Part shown: positions 40,312 through 48,169 of the stretch, piece after piece
Position numbering within the stretch: position 1 is the first letter of the stretch
Layout: each line of letters starts with the position of its first letter
Program-made: the position numbers and the translations under genes
The notes under the pieces: generated by a model
Databases searched by the model: none
Seen by the model: the letters and a program-made list of their open reading frames with translations, nothing else
What the model was told of the DNA's origin: nothing
From: Deltaproteobacteria bacterium
GTDB taxonomy: Bacteria > Myxococcota_A > UBA9042 > PHBI01 > JACKFB01
Direction of reading: 5' to 3'
Assembly (NCBI GenBank): GCA_020632695.1
Contig: JACKFB010000002.1
Span: 186,001-250,000, forward strand
DNA: 64,000 nucleotides

Positions 40312-40866
40312 ATGTACGACGAGGTCACGTTCCAGCGAGACGCCCGCGCCATCCTGGTGCCCGACGGGATCGAGACGACGGTCACCGAGGGGACGCAGGG
40401 CTTCATCACGCAGGTGCTCGGCGGCAACTTCACCGTCCAGCTCATGAACGGCTACCTGGCGCGGGTGGACGCGCGCGACGCCGACGCCCTGGGGCGCGAG
40501 GTGCCGGCGCCGCCGGAGCCGACCATCGACGAGACCGGCAACATCGTCGTCGAGCCCGAGCGCGTGTGGGACCAGCTCCGGACCTGCTACGACCCGGAGA
40601 TCCCGGTGAACATCGTCGAGCTGGGGCTGATCTACGGCTGCGAGCTGCAGCGCCTCGAGGGCGACCAGGGTGGCTACAAGGTCGACATCCAGATGACGCT
40701 GACGGCGCCCGGCTGCGGCATGGGCGAGGTGCTGCGCAACGACGTCGAGCACAGCGTGCTGGCCATCCCCGGCGTGCGCGAGACCGACATCGAGCTGGTC
40801 TTCGACCCGCCGTGGGGCCCCGACCGCATGAGCGAGGCCGCCCGCCTGGAGCTGGGCCTGGACTGA
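40312..40866 (+). CDS. sufT: SufT-like Fe-S cluster assembly factor (MIP18/DUF59 domain)
   Basis: A 184-residue protein. The N-terminal part resembles the SufT-specific extension (LGGNFTVQLMNGYLARVD), and the C-terminal MIP18 domain has VWDQLRTCYDPEIPVNIVEL, GLIYG, LTAPGCGMGEVLRNDV and VFDPPWGPDRMS. The conserved Cys in APGCGM and the DPPW motif are present. SufT helps mature Fe-S proteins. The ATG at 40312 is preferred to one 12 codons upstream because AGGAGA lies nine bases before it. The gene is alone, away from suf genes, in the gap between a metallophosphoesterase and a large kinase. A GCGCG-GTTG-CGCGC hairpin (40887-40900) may terminate it. Confidence 0.93.
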   Translation: MYDEVTFQRDARAILVPDGIETTVTEGTQGFITQVLGGNFTVQLMNGYLARVDARDADALGREVPAPPEPTIDETGNIVVEPERVWDQLRTCYDPEIPVNIVELGLIYGCELQRLEGDQGGYKVDIQMTLTAPGCGMGEVLRNDVEHSVLAIPGVRETDIELVFDPPWGPDRMSEAARLELGLD

Positions 40867-41002
40867 CCCGCCGCGCCGCCTCCACCGCGCGGTTGCGCGC
40901 AGGAAGCAGCCCGGGGACACGGTCGCGCCCCCGACGCCTCGGTCCGTGGCACACTGGCCGGCCCACCCCCGATCCGTCCGCACCTTCGCCGGGGCGCTCT
41001 CG

Positions 41003-44000
41003 ATGTCGACCTCCTCCGACGCGCTGCCCTTCGATGAGACGCTGCCGGGCGACGCGCGACCCGGGGCTGGCGGGCGCTGTCTCGCCGAGCGCTGGCTGCT
41101 GGGCGAGGTGATCGGGCGCGGCGGCTCGGGGATCGTCCACCGCGCCACCGACCGCCTGGGCGGCCCCGACGTCGCGGTGAAGCTGCTCGACCCCCTGTGG
41201 GACGACGAGCACGAGCGCATCCGGCGCGAGACCGCCGCCCTGCGCCTGCTCACCTTCCCGGGGGTCGTGCGCCTGGTGGACGAGGGCAGCGACGGCGGGC
41301 AGCTCTATCTGGTGATGGAGCTGGTCGACGGGCTGCCCTTTCCGGGGCGTCCCACGCCGGCGAGCTGGGCGACGCTGGCCGACCCGACCATCGCGCTGCT
41401 CGAGGCGCTGCAGCGCGTCCACGACGCGGGCATCCTGCACCGCGATCTGAAGCCCGCCAACGTGCTGGTCGGTGCCGACGGTCGCGCGCGCATCCTGGAC
41501 TTCGGGCTGGCCCGCGGTCGCGCGCTGGGCGAGACGATGACCCGCAGCGGTCTGGTGGTCGGCACGCCGCGCTACGTGGCGCCCGAGCAGGTCGCCGGCA
41601 CGGGTGTGGACGCGCGCACCGATCTCTACGCCGTGGGGGCGATGCTCTTCGAGGCTCTGGCCGGGCGCCCGCCGCACCTCGCCGACAGCGTCCAGGCGCT
41701 GCTGCACGCCAAGGTGTTCGAGGATCCGCCGGCGCTCGCCGGCTTTTCGCCCGACGCGCCCGCGCCGGTGGTGCATCTGGTCCAGCGCCTGCTCGCGCGC
41801 CAGCCGGCCGAGCGCCCCGACTCGGCCGCCGAGGTGCTGGGCGCGCTGGCCGGCGCGTCGTCGAGCCAGCGACGCCACCGCCTGCCGCGCCTCGGGGGCA
41901 GCGCGCCGGTGGACGCGCTGGTCGCGGCGGCGCTGGCCGGGCGCTCGGCCGAGGTCGCGGGCGTCAACGGCTCCGGACGCAGCCGCTGCCTGCACGAGGC
42001 GGCCGAGGCGCTGCAGGCCCGCGGTCGGGAGGTGCTGTGGCTGTGCCCTGGCGAGCGCCCCTTCGAGAGCCTGCGCGCGCTGCTGGGCGAGCGCGCCCTC
42101 GGCGGCTCCGACGCCGCCTCGGTCCTCGACGCGGCCGACCGGGCGGTGCGCGTGGCCCTCGAGCGCGGCGTGGTGGTCGTCGCCGACGACGCCGAGCGCC
42201 TGGACCGGTGGACGGCCGCCTGCGTCGAGCGGTGCCGGCCGTCCGGCCCGGTGCTCAGCGCCCACGTGGCGCCACGCCCAGGCGCGCTGCGCCTGGAGGC
42301 GCTGAGCGAGGAAGAGCTCCGGCCGCTCTTCGCCGGGCCGGATCGCGTGCTGCACCGCCGCGAGGACGGGGCCCGCCTGCTGTGGGAGCGCACGCGCGGG
42401 CACGTGGGCGCGGTGGCCGCCGAGGTCGACGAGTGGGTGGGCTCCGCCGCCGCCGCCTGGGAGCCGGAGGGGCTGCTGGTCACCCACACGGCGCTGGCAC
42501 GCATCCGGCACCAGCCCCTGCGGCGCGCGGCTTCCGACGCGGCGGCCAGCGCGCGCTCGCTGGGCCCGGCGCTGGCCGAGCTGATGGCCTGGATCGGGCT
42601 GGCCTCACCCCACGCCACCGTGCCTTTGCTGGCCCAGCTCACCGGCACGCCGGCCTGGCAGCTCGCGGTCGAGGTGGCCGAGCTGGAGGCGGTCGGCGCC
42701 ATCGCCCGCGACGGGCAGGGCGGCCTGGTGCCCCGGGTCGGGGTCCCCACCGCCAGCCGCTGGTCGATCGAGGCGCGCCAGTCGGCCCACATGAAGCTGG
42801 CGCGGGCGCTGCCGCCGGGCGCCGAGCGTCGCTTCGAGCACCTGGCCGTCGCGGGGAGCGGCGCGGAGATCGCCGCCGAGGTCGTCGCCCGCGGGCAGCG
42901 GCTGCTGGACGCCGGCCGGCTGGAGGAGGCCATGGGGTTGGCCCAGCGCGGACTCGCCGCGACCCGGCGCTCCGGCGCGGGCGCGGGCGAGCTGGAGGTG
43001 CTGCGGCTGCTGGTACGGGCCGCCGTGGCCACCCAGACGCCGGCGCCGCTCGAGACCGCGGCCTGGGAGCTCCGACGCTCAGCGCTGTCGGGCGAAGCGC
43101 TCTCGGGTCTGCTCGCCCTGGTCGAGGCCTGGCAGCTCGCCCTGGCCGGCGACCGTCCCGCCGCCCTGGCGCGGGCTCCGGCGGTCCCGCCCCAGCCCGA
43201 GGAGGAGCTGGAGGCCTGGCGCCATGCCCTCGGCGTGCGCCTGGCCGTCGACGAGGATCTGCAGCGGGCCGACGCGCTGATCGAGACGCTGCGCCCCTGG
43301 GCGGAGGGTGGCTCGGACGAGATCCGGGGCCGCCACGCGAGCTGGGAGGGGCTGGTACGCTACAAGCAGTCGCGCTTCGTCGAAGCGAGCCGGCACCACG
43401 AGCGGGCCTCGACGCTGCGGCGCGGCACGGCGGCCCGCGTCGCGTCGCTGGCCAACACCGCCCTGGCGCTGGTCGAGGCCTTCGAGCTCGACCGGGCCCG
43501 CGAGGTAGGAAGCGAGCTGCTGGCCGCCGCGCGCGACGCGCGGATCGGCGCCCACGAGCTCTACGCGGAGTGGGTGCTGCGCGCGGTCGACTACCGGCTG
43601 GGGCTGGCGCTGACGCCGGACCTCGAGCTGGCCCTGGCGGCCGCGCGCGTCGGCGACGCCGGTCTGTCAGGGATGGTGGCCCTGAGCGAGGCGGCGATCG
43701 CCTGGCGCTCAGGCCAGGACGCGCTCGCCCACGATCTGCTGGCGCGTGCGCGGGCCGACTGGTCGGGCCCGGCCTGGCGCTGGCACCGGCTCCTGGCCCG
43801 CTGCCTGGAGATCGAGCTGAGCGGCTCCATCGGCCTCGACGACGCGCACGCGTTGCATGCCGAGGCCCAAGGCCTCCCCTACCCGCGGGGCCGGCTCCAG
43901 GTGCTCGGCGCGCTCTTGCGCCACACCCGCGGCGGCGCCCCCGCGCCGTGGCGCGACGAAGCGCAGGCGCTGGCGGCCCCGATCCCGGAACCGCACCGCG

Positions 44001-44068
44001 CGCTGCGCCTCGACGTGCTCTCAGCCGCCGAAGCGCTCGGCGCTCAGACGCGGACCGAGTGGAAGTAG
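41003..44068 (+). CDS. Large Ser/Thr kinase with degenerate P-loop and helical repeat region
   Basis: A 1021-residue protein of PknK-like layout. The kinase (about 30-285) has GRGGSGIVH (38-46), Lys60, HRDLKPAN (146-153) and DFG (166-168). A P-loop-like domain follows (about 300-500), but its Walker A reads GVNGSGRS (320-327) with Arg in place of the usual Lys; VVVVADDAERLDR resembles Walker B. The rest (about 500-1021) is Ala/Leu/Arg-rich helical repeats typical of TPR-type signalling scaffolds. No membrane segment was seen. A GTG 19 codons upstream is an alternative start. The 3' end overlaps the convergent orphan gene by 25 bases. Confidence 0.88.
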   Translation: MSTSSDALPFDETLPGDARPGAGGRCLAERWLLGEVIGRGGSGIVHRATDRLGGPDVAVKLLDPLWDDEHERIRRETAALRLLTFPGVVRLVDEGSDGGQLYLVMELVDGLPFPGRPTPASWATLADPTIALLEALQRVHDAGILHRDLKPANVLVGADGRARILDFGLARGRALGETMTRSGLVVGTPRYVAPEQVAGTGVDARTDLYAVGAMLFEALAGRPPHLADSVQALLHAKVFEDPPALAGFSPDAPAPVVHLVQRLLARQPAERPDSAAEVLGALAGASSSQRRHRLPRLGGSAPVDALVAAALAGRSAEVAGVNGSGRSRCLHEAAEALQARGREVLWLCPGERPFESLRALLGERALGGSDAASVLDAADRAVRVALERGVVVVADDAERLDRWTAACVERCRPSGPVLSAHVAPRPGALRLEALSEEELRPLFAGPDRVLHRREDGARLLWERTRGHVGAVAAEVDEWVGSAAAAWEPEGLLVTHTALARIRHQPLRRAASDAAASARSLGPALAELMAWIGLASPHATVPLLAQLTGTPAWQLAVEVAELEAVGAIARDGQGGLVPRVGVPTASRWSIEARQSAHMKLARALPPGAERRFEHLAVAGSGAEIAAEVVARGQRLLDAGRLEEAMGLAQRGLAATRRSGAGAGELEVLRLLVRAAVATQTPAPLETAAWELRRSALSGEALSGLLALVEAWQLALAGDRPAALARAPAVPPQPEEELEAWRHALGVRLAVDEDLQRADALIETLRPWAEGGSDEIRGRHASWEGLVRYKQSRFVEASRHHERASTLRRGTAARVASLANTALALVEAFELDRAREVGSELLAAARDARIGAHELYAEWVLRAVDYRLGLALTPDLELALAAARVGDAGLSGMVALSEAAIAWRSGQDALAHDLLARARADWSGPAWRWHRLLARCLEIELSGSIGLDDAHALHAEAQGLPYPRGRLQVLGALLRHTRGGAPAPWRDEAQALAAPIPEPHRALRLDVLSAAEALGAQTRTEWK

Positions 44069-44682
44069 AAGTTACCTGCTCCTCGCTCCAACTTGAGGAT
44101 GAGCGCAGCGAGGGCCTGCGATGTGTCCATGCCAGCCGCCCAGTCTCCCGGGTCGCACCTGTAGACAGTATGGGACAACGCAAAGACCCAGCTCGGCCTG
44201 ACGACCCAATGCTCGGCGATGGGAGCGTGGGTGGGGTCGGAGGGCATCGGTTCCGGGTGGGCAAACTCTTGGAGCACCCAGGCGGCCGTTCCACCGCGGG
44301 CGTCGACCATCGTGCGGCATTGATGACTCTGCGTCCCCGACCGTGCGATGGCCGGCGAGGCGTGCGCCGGCAGCGTCCGCTGCTTGTAGGCATCTGTGCG
44401 AAACTCGAACGACCCGGCCGAGGCGTCAGCGTCGGTCTCGCTCTGGCTTCGGGTTGGGTAGTGGAATTGCAGCGTACCGGTGGGCAGACCAGCCCCGTAC
44501 AGGTAGTCCCAACTCTCGGTTCGCGTGTTGGTCCGGTCGAGACCCCGGAGGCGGGCCTCCTGGCTGAGTGGGGCGTCTTCGATTACCGCGCCGGCAATCC
44601 TGTCTGCACCATTCGCCGTCAGCAGGTAGATTCCGACGGTGCCGGGAGGGAACTCGTAATCAATATCCGTGAATAGCGGCAT
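44044..44682 (-). CDS. Orphan protein of atypical composition
   Basis: A 212-residue protein (starts MPLFTDIDYEFPPGTVGIYL) with no recognised family. It is rich in aromatic residues and has one Cys pair candidate (HQCRTM and YRCDPGDW). The DNA is visibly less GC-rich than both neighbours, with AAT, ATA and TTG codons that are rare elsewhere. GGAGAA lies before the ATG. It overlaps the kinase gene tail-to-tail and is divergent from the dienelactone hydrolase gene. The odd composition and lack of relatives suggest recent transfer. SMI1-like, toxin or phage origins were considered but no motif supports them. Confidence 0.7.
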   Translation of the reverse strand: MPLFTDIDYEFPPGTVGIYLLTANGADRIAGAVIEDAPLSQEARLRGLDRTNTRTESWDYLYGAGLPTGTLQFHYPTRSQSETDADASAGSFEFRTDAYKQRTLPAHASPAIARSGTQSHQCRTMVDARGGTAAWVLQEFAHPEPMPSDPTHAPIAEHWVVRPSWVFALSHTVYRCDPGDWAAGMDTSQALAALILKLERGAGNFYFHSVRV

Positions 44683-44913
44683 GCGCACTTCTCCATGCAC
44701 GTCGTGCGTCGCCGGGGCGGCGGGCCGTTCGGGCTCGAGGGTAGTAGTCCAGCATTGCGCCCTCCCGCTCGGGCCGTCAATGCGGTCCCGGACGATTTGC
44801 GCGGCCTTGGGCCGCGGGGCCATCCGGCCTATACTCGGCGGGCGCCGGGCCTGGATCCAACGCGGACTCCGCCACGTCCCGCGCGCCCGAACGCGAGGCG
44901 AGGAGAGCGACCC

Positions 44914-45579
44914 ATGGGCGAGATGATCAACTATCCCCTGGCCGACGGGGGCAACGCCTCCGGGTGGATCACCGGGCCCGACTCGGGGCCGGCGGTCATC
45001 GTGGTGCAGGAGTGGTGGGGCCTCAACGACCAGATCAAGGCCTGCGCCGAGCGGGTGGCCCAGGCGGGGTTCCGGGCGATGGTGCCCGACCTCTACCACG
45101 GTCGGCTGGCCAAGGACGTCGACGAGGCGCGGCACCTGATGGCCGGGCTGGACTGGGACGGCGCCGTGCGGGGCGACATCCGCGGGGCGCTGCGTTACCT
45201 CGGCCAGGACGGCGACCCGGTCGGTATCATGGGCTTCTGCATGGGCGGGGCGGTGGCCATCCTGGCGGCGGCGAACCTGCCGGCGATCCAGGCCGCCGTG
45301 TGCTTCTACGGCATCCCGCCGGCGGACTCCTGTGACCCGGCCAACATCAAGGCGCCCTTCCAGGGGCACTTCGCCCACGAGGACGACTGGGTCACCCCCG
45401 CGGTGGTCAACGGCCTGGAGTCGCGGCTGCAGACCGGCGAGGTCGACTACGAGCTCTTCCGCTACGACGCCAAGCACGCCTTCATGAACAAGGCCCGCCC
45501 CGAGGTCTACGATCCCGACCACGCGCGCCGCGCCTGGAAGCGCACCCTGCGCTTCTTCGGCGAGCACCTGAAGCGTTGA
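44914..45579 (+). CDS. Dienelactone hydrolase family protein
   Basis: A 221-residue alpha/beta hydrolase with VVQEWWGLNDQIKACAERVA, DLYHGRLAKD and the nucleophile elbow GFCMGG, where Cys replaces Ser as in true dienelactone hydrolases (carboxymethylenebutenolidase). The Asp is probably in GHFAHEDDWVTP and the His in AKHAFMN. The length is typical (about 230). It probably acts on lactones or other small esters in the cytoplasm. GGCGAGGAG precedes the ATG. It is followed 37 bases later by a thioesterase gene on the same strand, so the two may be cotranscribed. Confidence 0.92.
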   Translation: MGEMINYPLADGGNASGWITGPDSGPAVIVVQEWWGLNDQIKACAERVAQAGFRAMVPDLYHGRLAKDVDEARHLMAGLDWDGAVRGDIRGALRYLGQDGDPVGIMGFCMGGAVAILAAANLPAIQAAVCFYGIPPADSCDPANIKAPFQGHFAHEDDWVTPAVVNGLESRLQTGEVDYELFRYDAKHAFMNKARPEVYDPDHARRAWKRTLRFFGEHLKR

Positions 45580-45616
45580 CAGGCTCGGCCCATATTCCCG
45601 CTGCTCCCGTGAGCCC

Positions 45617-46045
45617 GTGAACCCCGACGCCCTGCCGGACCACCCCGTCCGGGTCGAGCTGCCGGTCGTCTGGGGCGACATGGACGCCTTCCAGCACGTC
45701 AACAACACGGTGTACCTGCGCTGGTTCGAGTCGGCGCGCATCGCGTGCTTCGAGCGGACGGGCTTCGACGCCCACATGCGCGCCCACCGCGTCGGCCCCA
45801 TCCTGGCCGAGACCTCGTGCCGCTTCCGGCGGCCCCTGGCCTACCCCGATCGCGTGATCGCCGGGACGCGCATCGCCGACCTGGGCGACGATCGCTTCAC
45901 CATGGAGTACGCGGTCTGGAGCCACGCGCTGGGCGAGGTGGCCGCCACCGGCACGGGCCTCGTCGTCTGCTACGACTACGCCGCCGCGCGCCGCTGCCCG
46001 CTGCCCGACGCCATCCGCGCCGCCCTCGCCGCCTTGCGCGCCTGA
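45617..46045 (+). CDS. Acyl-CoA thioesterase (4HBT hot-dog fold)
   Basis: A 142-residue hot-dog protein. The catalytic region WGDMDAFQHVNNTVYLRWFE carries the conserved Asp and the HVNN signature of 4-hydroxybenzoyl-CoA thioesterase-type enzymes (YbgC/FcbC group). The following AETSCRFRRPLAYPDRV fits the central helix and strand. Length is typical. It starts with GTG; the conserved sequence begins 15 residues later, so no other start is plausible. It follows the dienelactone hydrolase gene closely. The acyl substrate is unknown. Confidence 0.92.
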   Translation: MNPDALPDHPVRVELPVVWGDMDAFQHVNNTVYLRWFESARIACFERTGFDAHMRAHRVGPILAETSCRFRRPLAYPDRVIAGTRIADLGDDRFTMEYAVWSHALGEVAATGTGLVVCYDYAAARRCPLPDAIRAALAALRA

Positions 46046-46047
46046 GG

Positions 46048-46076
46048 TTGCATCGGCTCGCTCGCAGCCGGATAGT
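46048..46076 (+). promoter_or_regulatory. Candidate promoter of the ceramidase-like gene
   Basis: TTGCAT, 17 bases, GATAGT, just after the thioesterase stop and 30 bases before the next ATG. The -35 is the same as in the RRM gene promoter. Confidence 0.4.
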
Positions 46077-46105
46077 CTCGCGCGACCCAGGTTCCGGAGG
46101 GCTCC

Positions 46106-48169
46106 ATGGTCTGGCGATGCGGTCGATGGGCGCGACTTCTCCTGCTCGGTGCGGCGCTGGCGGTGGCGACCGCAGGCTGCGGAGGGGGCGACGAGGGCGA
46201 GGACACGGCGGACAGCGCCCCCGACGTGGAGGCCGACGCGGTCGCCGACGTCAGCGTCCCGGACGCCACGGCCGACGTGGGCCCCGACGCGGACGCGATC
46301 GCGGACGCCGACGCCGAGCTGCCGCCCGACCCCGCCTACGCCAACGTGCCGCCGGCGAGCGCCGTGCTCGAGGCCGGCGTCGGCGAGCGCCCCCTGGGCT
46401 TCCCGGTCGGCGCCTCCACCGTCGGGCTGTCGCCGGCCAAGGGCGCGATCAGCCCGTGGTCCGACTCCTTCCCCGGCACCGACGCCATCCACACCACCGT
46501 CACCGCCCGCGCCCTGGTGCTGCGCCGCGAGGGCAAGGCCATGGTGCTGATGCGCACCGACACCATCGGCATGTGGCAGGACATCGTCCGCGACGTGGCG
46601 TCGTCCCTGCGCGACCTCGGCCGCGGCGACCTCGCCGACGGCCTCATCATCGGCGCCACGCACACCCACTCCAGCGGCGGACGCGTCTTCGACCACCTGG
46701 TCGGTGAGGTCGCCATCGGCGGCTTCCTGCCGGCCTTCTACGAGCGCATGCGCAACGCCCTGGTCGAGACCGTGCTGGCCGCCGACGCCGCCGCGGTCCC
46801 CGCCACCATCGGCCACACCACCCTGCAGGTGGCCAGCATCCACAACGATCGCCGCTGCGAGAACGGGCCCGTCCAGGACGACACCATGGGCCTCATCAAG
46901 GTGGATGGCCTCGACGGCACGCCGGTGGCGCTGGTGGTCAACTACTCGATGCACGGCACCGTCGTCGGCCACGGCGACACGGTGCTCTCGTCGGACGCTC
47001 CGGGCGCGGTCGAGGACGGCATCGAGAGCCGCCTCGATGGCCGCACGGTCATCTACATGCAGAGCTGGGCCGGCGACATGCAGCCCCACGGACCCTCCGA
47101 GATGGCCACCGACCAGGGCTTCGACCTGCGCTCGTCCTACGCGACGCTGGACCGTATCGGCGCGGCGGCCGCGGCGGCGGTGATCCCGGCGCTCGACGGC
47201 ATCGTCATGGAGGCGGAGCCGGAGCTCGACGTGCTGACGGTGTCGGTGCCGCTCCGGAACGACCTGATCAACCCCGACGGCAGCTTCGACAAGACGCCCT
47301 TCGGCGGCATCTTCTGCCTGAGCGCCGACCAGAACTGCGGCGCCGAGCAGGTCGTCTACACCCCCGCCGACCTGCACTGCATCCCCTTCCCCGAGGACGA
47401 GACGGTGTTCTGGACGCTGCTCACGGCGGCGCGCATCGGCGGGCTGGGGCTGGTGAGCCTGCCCGGCGAGCCGCTGACCAGCGTCGGCACCGAGCTGCGC
47501 GCCAAGGCGCTGGCCGCTTCGGGCCTCGATGACATGTTCGTGCTGGGCTACACCCAGGGCTACCTCGGCTATCTGCTGCACCCCGACGACTTCTTCCTCG
47601 GCGGCTACGAGGCCAACGGTTCGTTGATGGGGCCCGGCTTCGCCAACTACCTCATCGCGCGCGGGACCGAGATCGCCGAGCACCTCACCCACCCCGAGGC
47701 CTCGCTGCCCTTCGAGCCGGTCGCGCTCGAGCCCTACGTGTCGGAGCACTTCGACGACCTGGTCGCCGAGACGGCGCTGGGCGACGCCGCGGTGGTCGAG
47801 CAGCCCGAGCAGGGCGCCGAGGTGATGAGCGCGTCGTGGAATGGCGGCGATCCGGCCATCGACCTGCCCACCGTGGTGCTGGAGGTGGAGTCGGGCGGGA
47901 GCTTCGTGCCGTGGCACAACCCCAGCGGGCGCGGCATCACCAGCGACGGGCCGGACATCGAGCTGGCGCTGGCGACCACGCCGACCTACGTCGAGTCCAT
48001 CGTCAAGACGCCTCGCACCTTCCGCTGGACCGCGCGCATGCCGACGCGCTTCGCCGTGCCGCCACCCGGTGGGCAGCTCCAGGGGAAGATGCGCTTCCGC
48101 ATCGAGGGCAAGCGCCCCGAGCCCTACGCGCTGACCACCGAGGCCGTCACTCTGGGGGCGACTCCGTAG
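46106..48169 (+). CDS. Neutral/alkaline ceramidase-like lipoprotein
   Basis: A 687-residue lipoprotein with lipobox ATAGC (Cys25) and a short acidic linker. The catalytic part has family landmarks of neutral ceramidases: GATHTHSSGG (183-192, zinc His), VNYSMHGTVVG, SSDAPGAVE and SWAGDMQPHG. A C-terminal beta-sandwich (about 560-687) with PRTFRWTARMP fits the second domain. Such enzymes cleave ceramide or N-acyl lipids; bacterial members are exported. The sphingolipid link is of interest since some Myxococcota make sphingolipids. Its end overlaps the convergent membrane protein gene by 23 bases. CCGGAGG precedes the ATG. Confidence 0.85.
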   Translation: MVWRCGRWARLLLLGAALAVATAGCGGGDEGEDTADSAPDVEADAVADVSVPDATADVGPDADAIADADAELPPDPAYANVPPASAVLEAGVGERPLGFPVGASTVGLSPAKGAISPWSDSFPGTDAIHTTVTARALVLRREGKAMVLMRTDTIGMWQDIVRDVASSLRDLGRGDLADGLIIGATHTHSSGGRVFDHLVGEVAIGGFLPAFYERMRNALVETVLAADAAAVPATIGHTTLQVASIHNDRRCENGPVQDDTMGLIKVDGLDGTPVALVVNYSMHGTVVGHGDTVLSSDAPGAVEDGIESRLDGRTVIYMQSWAGDMQPHGPSEMATDQGFDLRSSYATLDRIGAAAAAAVIPALDGIVMEAEPELDVLTVSVPLRNDLINPDGSFDKTPFGGIFCLSADQNCGAEQVVYTPADLHCIPFPEDETVFWTLLTAARIGGLGLVSLPGEPLTSVGTELRAKALAASGLDDMFVLGYTQGYLGYLLHPDDFFLGGYEANGSLMGPGFANYLIARGTEIAEHLTHPEASLPFEPVALEPYVSEHFDDLVAETALGDAAVVEQPEQGAEVMSASWNGGDPAIDLPTVVLEVESGGSFVPWHNPSGRGITSDGPDIELALATTPTYVESIVKTPRTFRWTARMPTRFAVPPPGGQLQGKMRFRIEGKRPEPYALTTEAVTLGATP

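Noticed and set aside
45576..45581. TTGACA at the end of the dienelactone hydrolase gene as a promoter for the thioesterase
   Set aside because: No -10 hexamer lies 16-18 bases downstream; the nearest TATTCC is too close.
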